A stretch of DNA of 64,000 nucleotides from Lepidodermella squamata. Taxonomy: Eukaryota; Gastrotricha. The position numbers and the translations under genes were made by a program. The notes below the pieces were generated by a model. That model did not search any database. It saw only the letters and a list, made by a program, of their open reading frames with translations, and was not told the origin of the DNA. This document shows, in pieces, positions 48,171 through 59,137 of this stretch. The DNA lies in the NCBI GenBank assembly GCA_047495785.1, contig JBLDXI010000029.1, positions 3,720,001-3,784,000 of the forward strand. Reading direction: 5' to 3'. Numbering within the stretch: position 1 is the first letter of the stretch; each line of letters starts with the position of its first letter.

Positions 48171-49041
48171 TTTGGCCACGACACTTGAATTGTATGTAAA
48201 ATGTTTTTCTCTCATAGGAGCTGAAGGTGTGTATCGACGGGTGAAATTCTTACCCATATTATAGTCACCGTCTTATTTTGCAACAGGTTATTGTCAAACT
48301 GGCGCATGCTGATTTACCCTGTTACAACGAAATGTGACACCTAATTTCCATTCTTACACATGTTGCAGAGAGGTGAAGACACAGCGAATTTAGCATTTAG
48401 CCTGAATCGTGATATATACATTACAACAGTGCTCCGCAAACTCGGTTTTTCCGAGCGGCCGGTGGGGCACTTCCTGGTGGCCGGGAGGCTTTTCACAGAT
48501 GATTGCTGGAATGTGGCCGGATACACCACTTTTTCGATCATGATGCCAATAGCAGCCTAGTTTAGACTATTTTCAGCCAAAATTCTCGTTAAATATCGGA
48601 AGAGCAAGTAATTTACAAGAATTGAAGTGGAAACCCACGGGAGTCATGCAGGGCTATCGGGTATCCGCGGGTTACAACTGTGGCCCATTCAGGAAGCTGT
48701 AGGTAGTAGTAAGCAATTGCTTCTATTGACTGTGGGGAAGCAGTCGCCTTAGCTGAAGTTCGCTCTCAAGGCCTGTAGAATTTACCTGTAAATAGGGTCT
48801 CTGTAATTAACCTACTCCGCTAAACGCAATGTAGAACTCTCGCGAAAGATCATTTATTAAGCAAAAAGTTGCTTCAAGCTGCAAAGAATAGAAATTAGCG
48901 GCCGAAGAAAGAACAACAGCAGCGTTAGTGCGGCCGGAGAAGGGTCGCATTTTGTCTGCGGCTGGAGGCCAGGTTTTCGACCCACCAAAAATGCCGACGG
49001 TGAAAAAGTTTCCGGAGCACTGTCATTACAACATCAGAATG
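48171..49041. other. No gene seen
   Basis: Apart from the possible alternative tail exons of the LamG-EGF gene up to about 48315, nothing recognisable. Confidence 0.4.
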
Positions 49042-49623
49042 AGTGTTTTTTTTAAGGGGTTTACAGGGTTTACAATGTAAACACCGGAAATAGGCGATGT
49101 AAACACCGAAATCCAAAACCTGCCCGCGTCTGTAAAGCACCTTGGTCTGGAAATTTGCTAACTCTCTCATCTCATGCATTTTCAACGTTAAAATTATCCT
49201 AAAATACCTGTAAAATGCTACTACACCACTACTTCAAATTGGTAAGGCGAATTTTTCGAATCTGATGGTGAAGATTATTGAGCAATCATTCCTGCGGAGT
49301 ATCACCGCGCATGAAGTATGAACTGCAATGTTTTCATTAACTTATTTGAAATATCTTCGTTATTTTAAAGCAATTTTAGGCTATTCTCAGCACAAATTCC
49401 AGCATAAAATCGAAATTTAAGCTCGCTTCGCTCGCAAGTTCTGAATTTTGTTGTCCCAAAATTTCAGCCGCTACTTCTAATAGTTGTAGATAGAAGGCAA
49501 TGCTGTTTTCGGTATACATTTCCCGCAATTTTATACCGAAAAATTCCGGTACATATAAGGCGGATAGGTGTAAACACCGAACTGTTTTGGGTAAACACCG
49601 AACTTTTCCTTAAAAAAAACACT
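49042..49623. mobile_element. Inverted-repeat element with GTAAACACCG words
   Basis: AGTGTTTTTTTTAAGG at the left faces CCTTAAAAAAAACACT at the right over about 580 bp. GTAAACACCGAA occurs near both ends. No coding capacity, and target duplication not clear. Confidence 0.65.
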
Positions 49624-50640
49624 GGTGTAACGTTAATATTCAATTTATTCCATCACCTCAGTAAACGGTAAACATAAAATTGTACAATAGCCTGTACAAT
49701 AGGCTCTTTCGGGCAACAGCGTGTTTCCATGGTCTCCTATTTCCTCATCCAAGAGGAGGGTCGTAGTAGAGAGAAATCTGAATCGCCATGAAATCGTGAG
49801 CAAATTAGATGCAACTTTGATGGGCCTTGAGTGGCTATAGTCTGCATTACTACGAAAGATTATTTTCTGTCAAGTTACATGCAGTGCAATGCAGCTGATT
49901 AGAGGCCCATGGCCGTCGAAAATCAACAGTGTTGAGTATTTGGCCCGGTCAATTTATTAGGCCTTTATTAGGCCATTCACGGCAAGCTTTTTTGCTTAAT
50001 ATGAGTAGGCTGACTTGAACCTGCGAGCCTTCAGATGGAACAGCAGCCTAATGGGTGGAATGCTGAGTAAGCTTAATTGAAGATCATTCCTCGGGACTTT
50101 AACGTTTGTCTACTTGAATCGGGCAAAGCGTTATTGCTTCGCATTATTTTTATTAAATCTCAAACCTTATTAAGAGCAGTGCTTAAATATCCCGATCACC
50201 CATGTGACGAATTAGACCGAAACTTGTGGCGAATTGAGATACTAATTAAAGTTAGAATCGTTGAGGGGGAACAAACATCGATGAAGGCCAACTCATCCAA
50301 AACCCTTGGACTATTACTGAATGAACTCGACACTAGCCACTTTTCAGCTGGACAGAAAAAATCAATAATTTTCATGAAAATCACTTGAAAATCACATGTG
50401 TTTTTAGCACAATTTTTACGCATCTGTCCATTAAAAGGCCGAAAACTGGCAAAGTTTCACGAGTGGACACAATGGGCAAGCCATTATGATAGATGTAGAC
50501 TTGATTTTTATGAATATCGATAGCTCCAATCACGATCTTTGCTACAGTGCCAATTTCAAAATTTGCTGCCAGTGTCATGATTTTATTTTGAATTTTATAT
50601 CGAAATAAGCATTTTTTATTTAAAAAAAATTCCATGAGTA
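49624..50640. other. No convincing gene
   Basis: A minus-strand frame at 50640-50390 contains VIGAIDIHKNQVYIYHNG, faintly like the end of a SPRY domain. It has no visible upstream exon because the next element begins at 50641. Not accepted as a gene. Confidence 0.3.
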
Positions 50641-50804
50641 AAGGTCTCCGCACAAACTCCGTATCTTTTTTTTTGCTTACGCATACGACCAATCACTTAC
50701 GCATACGACGAAAAACATACGACCACATACGGACCCTATTCACAAACTCTGCATGCATAAGCGTTATGTTTTTGCTGAACGACGGTGTCGCCTAAAAAAG
50801 GCTT

Positions 50805-50875
50805 GCTCTGACCAAGAATCGAACCCGGGTGACTTGTTTGTGAGATCGGCATAACACCGATTACACAAACAAGAC
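50805..50875 (-). ncRNA. tRNA-Val-like sequence, degenerate
   Basis: On minus it has an A box (TGTGTAATCGGTGTTAT), CTCACAA in the anticodon-loop position (CAC) and a B box GGGTTCGATTC at tRNA spacing. The acceptor arms do not pair, so it is a relic or SINE-type promoter. Confidence 0.5.
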
Positions 50876-51170
50876 GCATGAAGTAATCAGTACTTGACGT
50901 GATATAATTATTAATTAATATAATTGGTAATTATTGATAGAGCATATATATAATTTCTTATTTTGTTATCCCAAAGGGCCTCAAAAGGTACAGGGAATTA
51001 AAAAAAAATCTTCTGAATTTTTCTGAATTTTTTCTGAATTTCCATCGAGTTCTTGATAATTATTCAATTAGTCAAAAAAATTATAATTATTTTCAACTTC
51101 AATGTTCGCCGAGTTGTGATGGTATCACAAATAAAACCGGAGAAATTCTCTCACTGTTTGCGAACGTCGT

Positions 51171-51237
51171 TGTGGTGAGGTTGGTTATTGACTGACCTCG
51201 ACGATTGGAGGCTCGGGTTCGAACCCCGCTCATCACA
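51171..51237 (+). ncRNA. Truncated tRNA-like sequence
   Basis: TGTGGTG at 51171-51177 pairs fully (one G-T) with CATCACA at 51231-51237 as an acceptor stem, and GGTT..GACC forms a D stem. The T arm has GGGTTCGAACCCC. Only about 15 bases remain for the anticodon arm, so it is a shortened relic. Confidence 0.5.
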
Positions 51238-51584
51238 CGACTTTTTTAAGCGATCAGTTCTCGTTGCAAAAATACATAACGCTTACGCATTCAGAGTTTG
51301 TGAATTGGTCGTATGCGTTATGTTTTTCTTAAAACATTCGAGAGAAGCAAAAAACTTAACGCATAACTTGTCTACTTATTTCATGCAGAGTTTGTGCGGA
51401 GACCTTCATCATGATTATTCTTTCGTATGTTCTATGGCAAGTCAATTTGTGATTTTTTCTCACGATATTTGAACGACTTTACGATCACGATTCTTCGGAC
51501 GGTTTTTTGCTTCCAGAAGCATTTTAATGGAGAGATGCCAGGAGTGTCAAATCCATACAGTATTAGTACCAAGTCGATAACGAC

Positions 51585-52298
51585 GTTAACTAATTACATT
51601 AATAAAACTGCAGCGATAGAGCAGTTATACTTCATGATTAAGTATGGATAATACTACAAGCTGAACAAATTAATGACTAGCGAGTAATTTATTAACATCT
51701 ATGTTATACACATTCCTCCGGCCGATTTGACGGCAAGCAGTATGAAAAAATAATACAACCACTCTACCTGATGCTCGTCGAACCTAAGGTGGCATGACAC
51801 TCTGCCACGGTAGACTTTATGAAGGGATCAAATCTTAACAAATACGCGAAATCTTAACTTTGGGACCGAGAAATGAATGAGAAAAAAAACAATAAGAAAT
51901 TTCGCCACAGGTATACTTTCCTCATTTTGTAATTACGCTAATAGTTAATTGTTATAACGCTAAATTTACAAATTACATTCACGGCGTATTATAATAATAT
52001 ACAAACGCCTGCATGGCATGACACGTTTGATGATCATTAAGTCGAGCGACTGTATATTTTCTCGAGGCTGTCGAACCGGTTAAAAAAGTGGTCGACCAGG
52101 TTTATTGTATTCTGCGGGAAAAGTGGCACGAACCTGTGAACCCGAGTGCATGGAGGAGGTTGATCAGCAGGTGGATCTCAGAGGCCATCTACAAGGTTGT
52201 GAAGGAAATCTCTTATTAGCTTCAATGCATTTTTAACCTTGTGAGTAATATTTGATTGTTTCGACCCCCTTTTACAAATTAGTGTTTGAACAAATTGA
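51585..52298 (+). promoter_or_regulatory. Upstream module of cysteine-rich copy P1
   Basis: Matches 56325-57019 and 58465-59230 over several blocks (TCCGGCCGA..CGACGGCAAGC, AAGGTGGC..GA.ACTCTGCCAC). No clear TATA box precedes P1, unlike P3. Confidence 0.55.
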
Positions 52299-53346
52299 AT
52301 GGGGTTATTTATCCTCGCATTTCTCGCCGCTGGGTGTGCTGTTACTGCTGGTTGCCCAGCAGCTTCCACAACACCATGCCCGAGGTCTACAGGCGTCACC
52401 GAAGCCCCTGTTGGGACTTGCCCTAATGGCCAGGCGTGCTATACAACATCCAACCCGTGCAACTCTGGATCATCCTGTGTAGCATCCGCTAATGTTTGCG
52501 AAGCCACAACGAACAGCTGCGTGGCAAAAAGTGGCTCCCCTTCATGTCCTGGAAGTCAAGCCTGTACACCACCTGCTAACATTTGCGACACGAGTTCGAA
52601 GAATTGTATCGGCAAATCAGCAACTCAATGCCCGGGTGGACAAGCCTGCGCAACCCCGGTTTGCTGAACAATTTCCGAACAGCGTTTACATTACGCTGAA
52701 TTTTGAAAATGCGTGAATATACGTGTTACCTACAAGTTGTGTGTGATAACACAGACCCAAGGCGGTCCGACAAATTACGCGACAACCAACGTTCCATTTT
52801 GCACAGCGAATGGCGGGGCCTGCGACTCAGTCCTTTTAACTGACACAGCTGTAAGCCTTAAATCGAGTTTTAAAACCGCAATTTCCTGTATTATTTTCAG
52901 CCATCTACGGCCGCTGTTACTAGTTTCGCGTCTTTCGCAGAGTGCTGCAATGCCGTGAAAGGGGCTGACAGTGTCCTATACGATTTGGTTCCTGGCACTC
53001 CACCTGTGTTGGCGTGTGTTCAACAGTCTGGCGCAACGCGCAACTTTACCGTACAGATTAGAAGCTCGAAACAGCGGTGGAACTCCCAATGCTTTGTGTG
53101 TGCGCTTCCCTTATACAACTTACGCTCCGAATTATGTTGAAGTGACGAACACGCTGTTATGGCTTTAGAAATGTTGCTATTGTTTTTTGGTAATCTCTTT
53201 TCACGCATTCTCAGGCTACTTAAGGCGGTGCTTTCGGGGCTTCGACTTTCCAAGGCTGCTGCTTGCTTCTATCGTCGTTTCCTGTCAATTTAAACCTCGT
53301 CGATGCCTCTGGCGTTTCTGACTTTGAGATTTGCACTAAGATCTAA
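52299..53346 (+). pseudogene. Cysteine-rich secreted protein family, copy P1 (disabled)
   Basis: Exon 1 (52299-52658) is open: signal peptide MGLFILAFLAAGCAVTAGC and the Cys-spaced repeat. Then damage appears. The acceptor before exon 2 is weak or shifted to 52737. In exon 3 (from 52901) the 7-mer GCGCAAC is tandemly duplicated near 53032-53045, shifting the frame after CVQQSG. The exon 3 donor GT is TT. Exon 4 (ending 53346) has an in-frame stop at its third codon. The remaining sequence still encodes the conserved CCNAVKGADSVLYDLVPGTP and GGAFGASTFQGCCLLL blocks. Confidence 0.8.
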
Positions 53347-54300
53347 TCACTTGCAATCTGGAGATATGCTTGGAGACATATGTGGGACAGCAATGATGAA
53401 CCTAGCTATTCCCGGTTGTGTTTATTATTAATTTTTCATCGATTTGTTTGAAGGAAAGGATTCATCAGATTTTCTGTCAGCATCTCCCTTTTCGTGCTAT
53501 GCCTTTGTGATCTGTCCTGGAATTAATATCTATTTCTTTTTCACATTAATCAAATAACATTGGGCTCTACAACTTCTAAATGAATAAATGATAAATAAAT
53601 AGGACAAAAAAGATTCCTTTAACACCATCCAAAAAATATCGGATGTTATCCACACTTGGCGCTTATGAAAAATTACCAAAAAACGTTTTTCATCAAGCGA
53701 TTCTGTTATTTATCAAAAATGTCTCCCAGTTCAGTTCCAAAATTTCGGAATATCAGGAATCAGGACATTTTGTTTTTATTTTAAAGGCTGACATCGTAGG
53801 TCGGTGATTGCGTCGACATTTTGGCTGATTTCCAAGCCAAGATTGTGTTACAATTTCTCAAGTTTATGAATTTATGCATGCGGCAAGTATCAGCAAGTGG
53901 CATGAATAATAATATACAGCCGTCAAACGTAAAACTTGAGCTAACATTATTGCCACGCCGTACTTGTAGCCATAATGAAGCGAGCAGTGTAACAAACTAT
54001 AACAAATATGCGAAAAAGAGCTAAACTTAAGGGCCAAGTAATTAGTGAGAAATTGCTCTACAGTGATGCTTTCCTCACGTGGAATCTATGGATACACAAG
54101 CTCTTCAAATTTCCTACACGGCAAATTATGATATAATATATTGACGGCAGTGTGGCACTAGCTCGGCCTTCGCGTTTGATGATTATCAATAGCTCGTGTA
54201 GTTGTATATTTTTGCCGTCGAATTGGTTGCAAATTGCAACCGAGGACGAGGTGTACATGCGGCCGTATGGAGGCGAGAAAAGTGCCACGATCCCAAGAAC
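53347..54300. other. Spacer between P1 and P2
   Basis: No gene. Poly(A)-like AATAAATGATAAATAAAT at about 53583. From about 54030 it resembles the upstream module of P3. Confidence 0.45.
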
Positions 54301-54308
54301 TCGAGTGA

Positions 54309-54990
54309 ATGGAACTTCATATAAAACCTTGCTGCGACGCCTCAATGAACAGTTGCGTGGCGAAAGGCGGCTCCCCAGTTTCTTCATGTCCCGGGAGTCA
54401 AACTTGCACGCCACCTGCCAACATTTGCGACACTGGGTCGAATAACTGTATCGGCAAATCAGCAACTCAATGCCCGGGCGGACAGGCTTGCTCCGGCCCG
54501 GTTAGTTTCAGAAAAATTCCGCAAAAAATGTTTCAGAAGTTTAAATTTATTACCAGATTACCCACAAATTGTGCGTGAAAACACAGACCCAAGGCAATGC
54601 AGCAAATTTCGCAAAAACTAATGTTCCATTTTGCACAGCCAATGCTGGGGCCTGCGACTCAGTCCTTAAAAGCGACACAGCTGTAAGCCTTAGTGCGAGT
54701 AATGAAATTTCCAAACAGTATGATTTATTTTCAGCCAGCTACCGCCGAAATTACTAGTTTCACATCTTTCGCAGAGTGCTGCAATGCCGTTAAAGGGGCT
54801 GACAGTGTCCTTTACGATTTGGTTCCTGGGACCCCTCCCGTGTTGCCGTGTGCTCAGCAGGCTGGCACAACTTTACCATAAAGACTAGCAGCTCGAAACA
54901 ACAATGGCAATCCCAGTGCTGCATGTGTGCGCTCCCCTTATACTGCTTCTTCTCCCAATTATGTTGCAGTTACGGGCACCTTGGTAGCTT
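54309..54990 (+). pseudogene. Cysteine-rich family, copy P2 (5'-truncated)
   Basis: A TATA box (TATAAAA, 54320-54326) corresponds to the P3 TATA box. It joins directly to the middle of exon 1 (CDASMNSCVAKGG...), so the signal peptide and first repeat are deleted. Exon 2 (IT-HKLCVKTQTQG) and exon 3 (CCNAVKGADSVLYDLVPGTP) follow, but exon 3 has TAA in place of the Tyr codon in LPYRL. Exon 4 is absent. An AATAAA lies near 55082. Confidence 0.82.
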
Positions 54991-55680
54991 GCAAAATGAT
55001 TACACTTTTCCTGAATCGTGCCATTCTGTTTGTTTTAGTGCTTCATCTCACATGCCCTGTGTGAACAATCGAGATAAGGACAAATAAAGAAGATTTGTTG
55101 TTGAGTTATTCATTATTCATTATTTGACGTCCGAATTCAGCCATTTTGTCGAAAAATATGTGTGTAAATATACTGGCTCCTGTAAAATCCGAGTTACCCG
55201 ACCGCGTACGGAGTACGGACCGAAGTTCGGAATTTGCAGTCCCGAATCTGACCAAACTGTCCTTTTCTTACCTGGATCTAGGGAAAAAATACCCAGTTTG
55301 ATACTGAAGATGGTAACGATAGTCTGTAATCTTGAAAGTTTTGATTTCATCTCAACTCTCACTGAACTCTAAGCAATTAAACTAAATTCAGTGGATGAAC
55401 AGGACCCTCGATGCGGTGACAGTTTTCGGTATTTTCAGCACGGAATTCAGCTGACCGAAGGGTCCCACCAGTGATTTTTCGAGTCTCTTGCCCGAACCTT
55501 TCGAGGTGGAGGTACGGTACCCCGTACTTCGCACACTGATTAGACACTGTATGTAATCTTAGAATCGATATTGATAGCTTGGAACTTTATTATAAATGAT
55601 TGACTTCAAATTTCACAATTTCGGAATATCAAGATGCTAGTTATTAACTTTCCCGCCAAATGTCCTCAGTTGTGAGCTGA
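54991..55680. other. No gene seen
   Basis: Includes the poly(A) signal of P2 near 55082 and short GGTAC-containing repeats near 55200 and 55515. Confidence 0.4.
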
Positions 55681-56160
55681 AACCTCACTCCAGAACTGGG
55701 TCAAAAACACTTTCATGAAATCGTGACGCTGCTGAGCTAGTTGGCGCGCAGATTCCGTATTCATCATAGCCGACAAATGCAGCAACTTCTCCTAGACATG
55801 CCCAATCGCATCGCCACCCTTCGGCTTAACAGCCGACGCGTTGTACTGCACAGCCATCGGCTTCTCAGCCACGTAATTCTCCGGCTCAATGAACTGTGAA
55901 ATTCGTGTACGTAAACTCGCCGACATCGTGGATGAGCGCGGTGATTGGGACGCCTTTTTCCTTGACTTTTCAAGCTGCTATCACGGGCTTGTTCCATGGC
56001 GACTAGACGCAGGGCGTTTGATTTAACGGGTTCGATGTTGCTGAAATCTTTGTTGTCTTCCAGGTAGATTTTGACTAGCTGCTCGGTTGTTCGAAGCATC
56101 TCGGAGCTCAATGTGCTATCAATCGCTGACAAGCGTTGACCATCTTTCATCGGCTCCACC
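55681..56160 (-). pseudogene. Unknown coding remnant, frameshifted
   Basis: One minus frame reads EPMKDGQRLSAIDSTLSSEM and LRTTEQLVKIYLEDNKDFSN to about SSLKSQ. A second frame continues ISQFIEPENYVAEKPMAVQY, then a stop, then ESARQLAQQRHDFMKVFLTQ FWSEV. The protein-like composition across a frameshift and a stop suggests a dead gene or transposon piece. The FW-containing end has a faint look of a retrotransposon integrase tail. Family not recognised. Confidence 0.35.
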
Positions 56161-56324
56161 GATTCGAATTAGGACAGCGGGCTGACGTAGGCCGTGTTGA
56201 ACCCATAAACCTGCGAGCATTGCGAGGTGGATAAGAGGATTGTAGAGTTAGCTATTTTTAAGACCATTCCTGGTGGTTTTAAAAACCGTCCTCATTTTTA
56301 GACAATGCCCAACTCAACCATAAT

Positions 56325-57019
56325 GCTGTCAACTAATTACATGAATTTGATAGCGCTATAGCAGTCTTGCCTCTCTTGATGAATATGAATAATAACACAA
56401 GCTATAGAATTTAACGACAAGCTGTGTATTGATATTACACACAGCGCTGATGCTCCGGCCGAATCGACGGCAAGCAGCATGAAAAGAGAAAAAATATACA
56501 ACCACACGACCTGGTGTTCATCAAATCTAAAGGCATAAGGTGGCGTGAGACTCTGCCACAGTATACGTGGCCGTGCTGAAGGGGGCAAATTTTGACAAAC
56601 ACGCGAAAGAGAGAAAAATCAGCAGCGCTGAACTTTGGGACGAATAAATTACGAGAAAATAATAAGAGATCGCGCCACAGTGATACTTTCCTCACGTAGT
56701 AATTATGGATAATGACACAAGCTCTTCAAATTTCATACATGGCGAAATAGGAAAATACAGTGACGGCGGTATAGCGCTAGCTCGGCCTTCATATTTAATA
56801 ATGATCATTAGCTCGTGTAGTTGTGTATTCTTCTTGAGGCTTTTACTGTCAAATCGGAAAAAAAATTGCCACTTGCCACCGAGGGCTAGGTGTACATGCG
56901 GCCGAGTGGAGGCGGGAAAAGTTCCACGATCCCATGAACTCGAGTGCATGGAACTGCCTATAAAAGTCGACTGAGGGTTTCGCGCGATTATTTTCTTTCA
57001 TTTAATTGTTAAATCATCC
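56325..57019 (+). promoter_or_regulatory. Upstream module of P3
   Basis: Shares blocks with 51585-52298, about 54030-54330 and 58465-59230, including CTCCGGCCGAATCGACGGCA and GGTGGCGTGAGACTCTGCCA. It ends with CGAGTGCATGGAACTGCC just before the TATA box, a stretch conserved in P2. Confidence 0.6.
56959..56966 (+). promoter_or_regulatory. TATA box of P3
   Basis: TATAAAAG, 54 bp before the ATG at 57020. It is conserved upstream of the P2 pseudogene. Confidence 0.7.
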
Positions 57020-58063
57020 ATGGAGAGTTTCATCCTAGCAATTCTCGCTGCTGGGTTTGCGGTTACTGCTGCTTGCCCTACAGCTTCCACAACACCATGC
57101 CCGAGGTCAACAGGCGTCACGGAAGCCCCTGCTGTTGCGACTTGCCCTAATGGCCAGGGTTGCTATACGACATCGAACCCTTGCAACTCCGGATCATCCT
57201 GTGTGACATCGGCTAATGTTTGCGACGCCACAACGAACAGTTGCGTGGCGAAAGGCGGCTCCCCAGCTTCGTCATGCCCCGGAAGTCAAACATGCACGCC
57301 ACCTGCCAACATTTGTGACACTGGTTCGAATAACTGTATCGGCAAATCAGCAACTCAATGCCCGAGCGGACAGGCTTGCGCAACCTCGGTTTGCTGAACA
57401 ATTATCTAACAACTGTAATTGTGCTGAATTTTTAATGTATGTGAAACAGGTTTCCTACAAGTTGTGTGTGATATCAATGACACAAGGTTCAGTAACTTAC
57501 ATGAAATATGATGTTCCATTTTGCACATCGAACGCTGGGGCCTGCGACTCAGTCCTTAAAACTGACACAGCTGTAAGCCTATTTTCGAGTTGTAAAACTG
57601 CAATTTCCTAACTGTATTCTTTTCAGCCATCTAAAGCCGCTGTTACTAGTTTCGCGTCTTTCGCAGAGTGCTGCAATGCCGTGAAAGGGGCTGACAGTGT
57701 CCTATACGATTTGGTTCCTGGCACTCCACCTGTGTTGGCGTGTGTTCAACAGTCTGGCTCAACTCTACCTTACAGATTATCAGCCATAAATAATGATGGA
57801 TCTCCGAATGCTGCATGTATGCGCTTCCCTCATACTGCCTATACTAGGTCTTACGGTGAAGTTACGAAAACCCTGGTATAGCTTTTGAAATGATAACACT
57901 GTTTATCTGTTTAATTTATTCCGTTCGCATTCAGGTTACTAAAGGCGGCGCTTTCGGGGCTTCAACTTTCCAAGGCTGCTGCTTGCTAATATCGCCTTTT
58001 ACCGTCACGCTGGGCACCACAAAAGCCTATGGTGTTGATTTCGAATACTGCCTTACTACTTAG
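57020..58063 (+). CDS. Cysteine-rich secreted protein, copy P3 (intact)
   Basis: Exons 57020-57388, 57450-57572, 57627-57875 and 57935-58063, all joined at phase 0, give 289 residues. The signal peptide MESFILAILAAGFAVTAA is followed by a repeat in which cysteines recur every 5-7 residues (CPNGQGCYTTSNPC, CNSGSSCVTSANVC, CPGSQTCTPPANIC). Exon 2 is a YKLCVISMTQG..VPFC unit, exon 3 carries CCNAVKGADSVLYDLVPGTP, and exon 4 has GGAFGASTFQGCCLLISPF and ends CLTT. No transmembrane helix, so it is probably secreted and disulphide-rich. A poly(A) signal lies at about 58212. I do not recognise the family. P5 is the other complete copy. Confidence 0.85.
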
Positions 58064-58464
58064 ATGGCGTCAGGTGACTAATAGAAGAGCCCCAGATGGA
58101 TAATAATAATCAGTTGTTTGACAAATACAGTTTGTATCGAATTCTTGAATCTTGCTGTTCTCTTTTTAATGCTTTTTCCTCCATGACGTGTGAACAATCG
58201 AGGAAAGAACAAATAAAAAGATTTATTGTTCTCCATTTTAATCACAAAGCTATTTCATCTACGGATACGCCGAAATGATTTGTGCAAAAACATTTTTTTG
58301 TTCTCGAATCAAAACAAGAGGAATAACAAGATGGGAACCAGCTCTGGAGCAAGCTCGGCGTGCTCCGACCAATACCACGGCTGGCCCATGTGCAGTGAAA
58401 CAAAATTCGTTCAAATGGTTTAATTTGCTGATAACATTTCACCTACAGGTACGGTTTGGAGCGG
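58064..58464. other. P3 3' region
   Basis: Poly(A) signal AATAAA near 58212. Nothing else recognised. Confidence 0.4.
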
Positions 58465-58775
58465 CGATAAATCATAGAGCGCCATTTCACAGCGATTCCT
58501 GCCGCTCTTGATGATAATGAATAGTAATACAATCTGTAGAAATTCATGACTAGCAGTAAGTGATATATACACTTATATTCGACACAACGTTGATCCCCCG
58601 AACGATTCGACGGCGACCAGCTTGTAGAAAACACGCGAATTTACAACCACGCGTCCTGAGTTCGTCAAACCTAAAGGCATAAGGTGGCGTGAAACTCTGC
58701 CACAGTAGAAGAACACTCGTTGAACTTTGAGACGAAAGAATGAGAAAAAAATAAAAAAATTGTGCCGCATTGATA

Positions 58776-59137
58776 AGGGCTGGCCACAATTCGTAAAAAA
58801 CGGATGAAGTCGTTGATCCAAGACAGAAAAAATCTAGTATTAGTATTCAAAAGCGATTGTGGCTTAGTTGCTCATTGGTTTGAGCACTAGCCTCAGTTAC
58901 CGAAGATCGCAAGTTCGATTCCACAAGTCTCCATTTTTTGTTCTTCGTGGACGTTGCGATAGCAAAAAATTTCATTTGAATTGCCGTATTTGAATGTTCG
59001 TTTGTGGCATGGGTCCTGTCAAATTCAAGTAAGCAAATCGTCAAGTGATGATTTTTTGCAAAAAATGCAAAACAAGCACGGCGATTTGAATGTTGACGAC
59101 TGAATTAGTGATTTGACACGCGTTTGTGGCCCGCCCT
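58776..59137. mobile_element. 362-bp inverted-repeat element with tRNA-like core
   Basis: The ends AGGGCTGGCCACAA and TTGTGGCCCGCCCT are inverted (one mismatch). Comparison with the P3 upstream module shows the flanks were once adjacent. No ORF. Confidence 0.75.
58856..58927 (+). ncRNA. tRNA-like sequence
   Basis: A perfect tRNA-type D arm (GCTCATTGGTTTGAGC), B box AGTTCGATTCC, and acceptor stem ATTGTGG/CCACAAG with six of seven pairs. The T and anticodon stems are poor. A relic or polymerase III promoter head in the centre of the element. Confidence 0.55.

Larger units (their letters stand above)
50641..51406. mobile_element. 766-bp inverted-repeat element carrying two tRNA-like sequences
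   Basis: The exact 19-bp ends AAGGTCTCCGCACAAACTC and GAGTTTGTGCGGAGACCTT are followed inward by related CGCATACGACC words. Inside are a Val-type tRNA-like sequence on minus and a truncated tRNA-like sequence on plus. No protein. Confidence 0.82.

Noticed and set aside
50077-50388. 103-codon plus-strand frame
   Set aside because: Overlaps the other weak frames on minus and shows no recognisable motif.
50381-50640. Minus-strand frame with a faint SPRY-like end
   Set aside because: Too short, with no upstream exon and only a weak motif match.
51171-51237. Functional tRNA gene
   Set aside because: The acceptor stem is good but the anticodon arm is too short.
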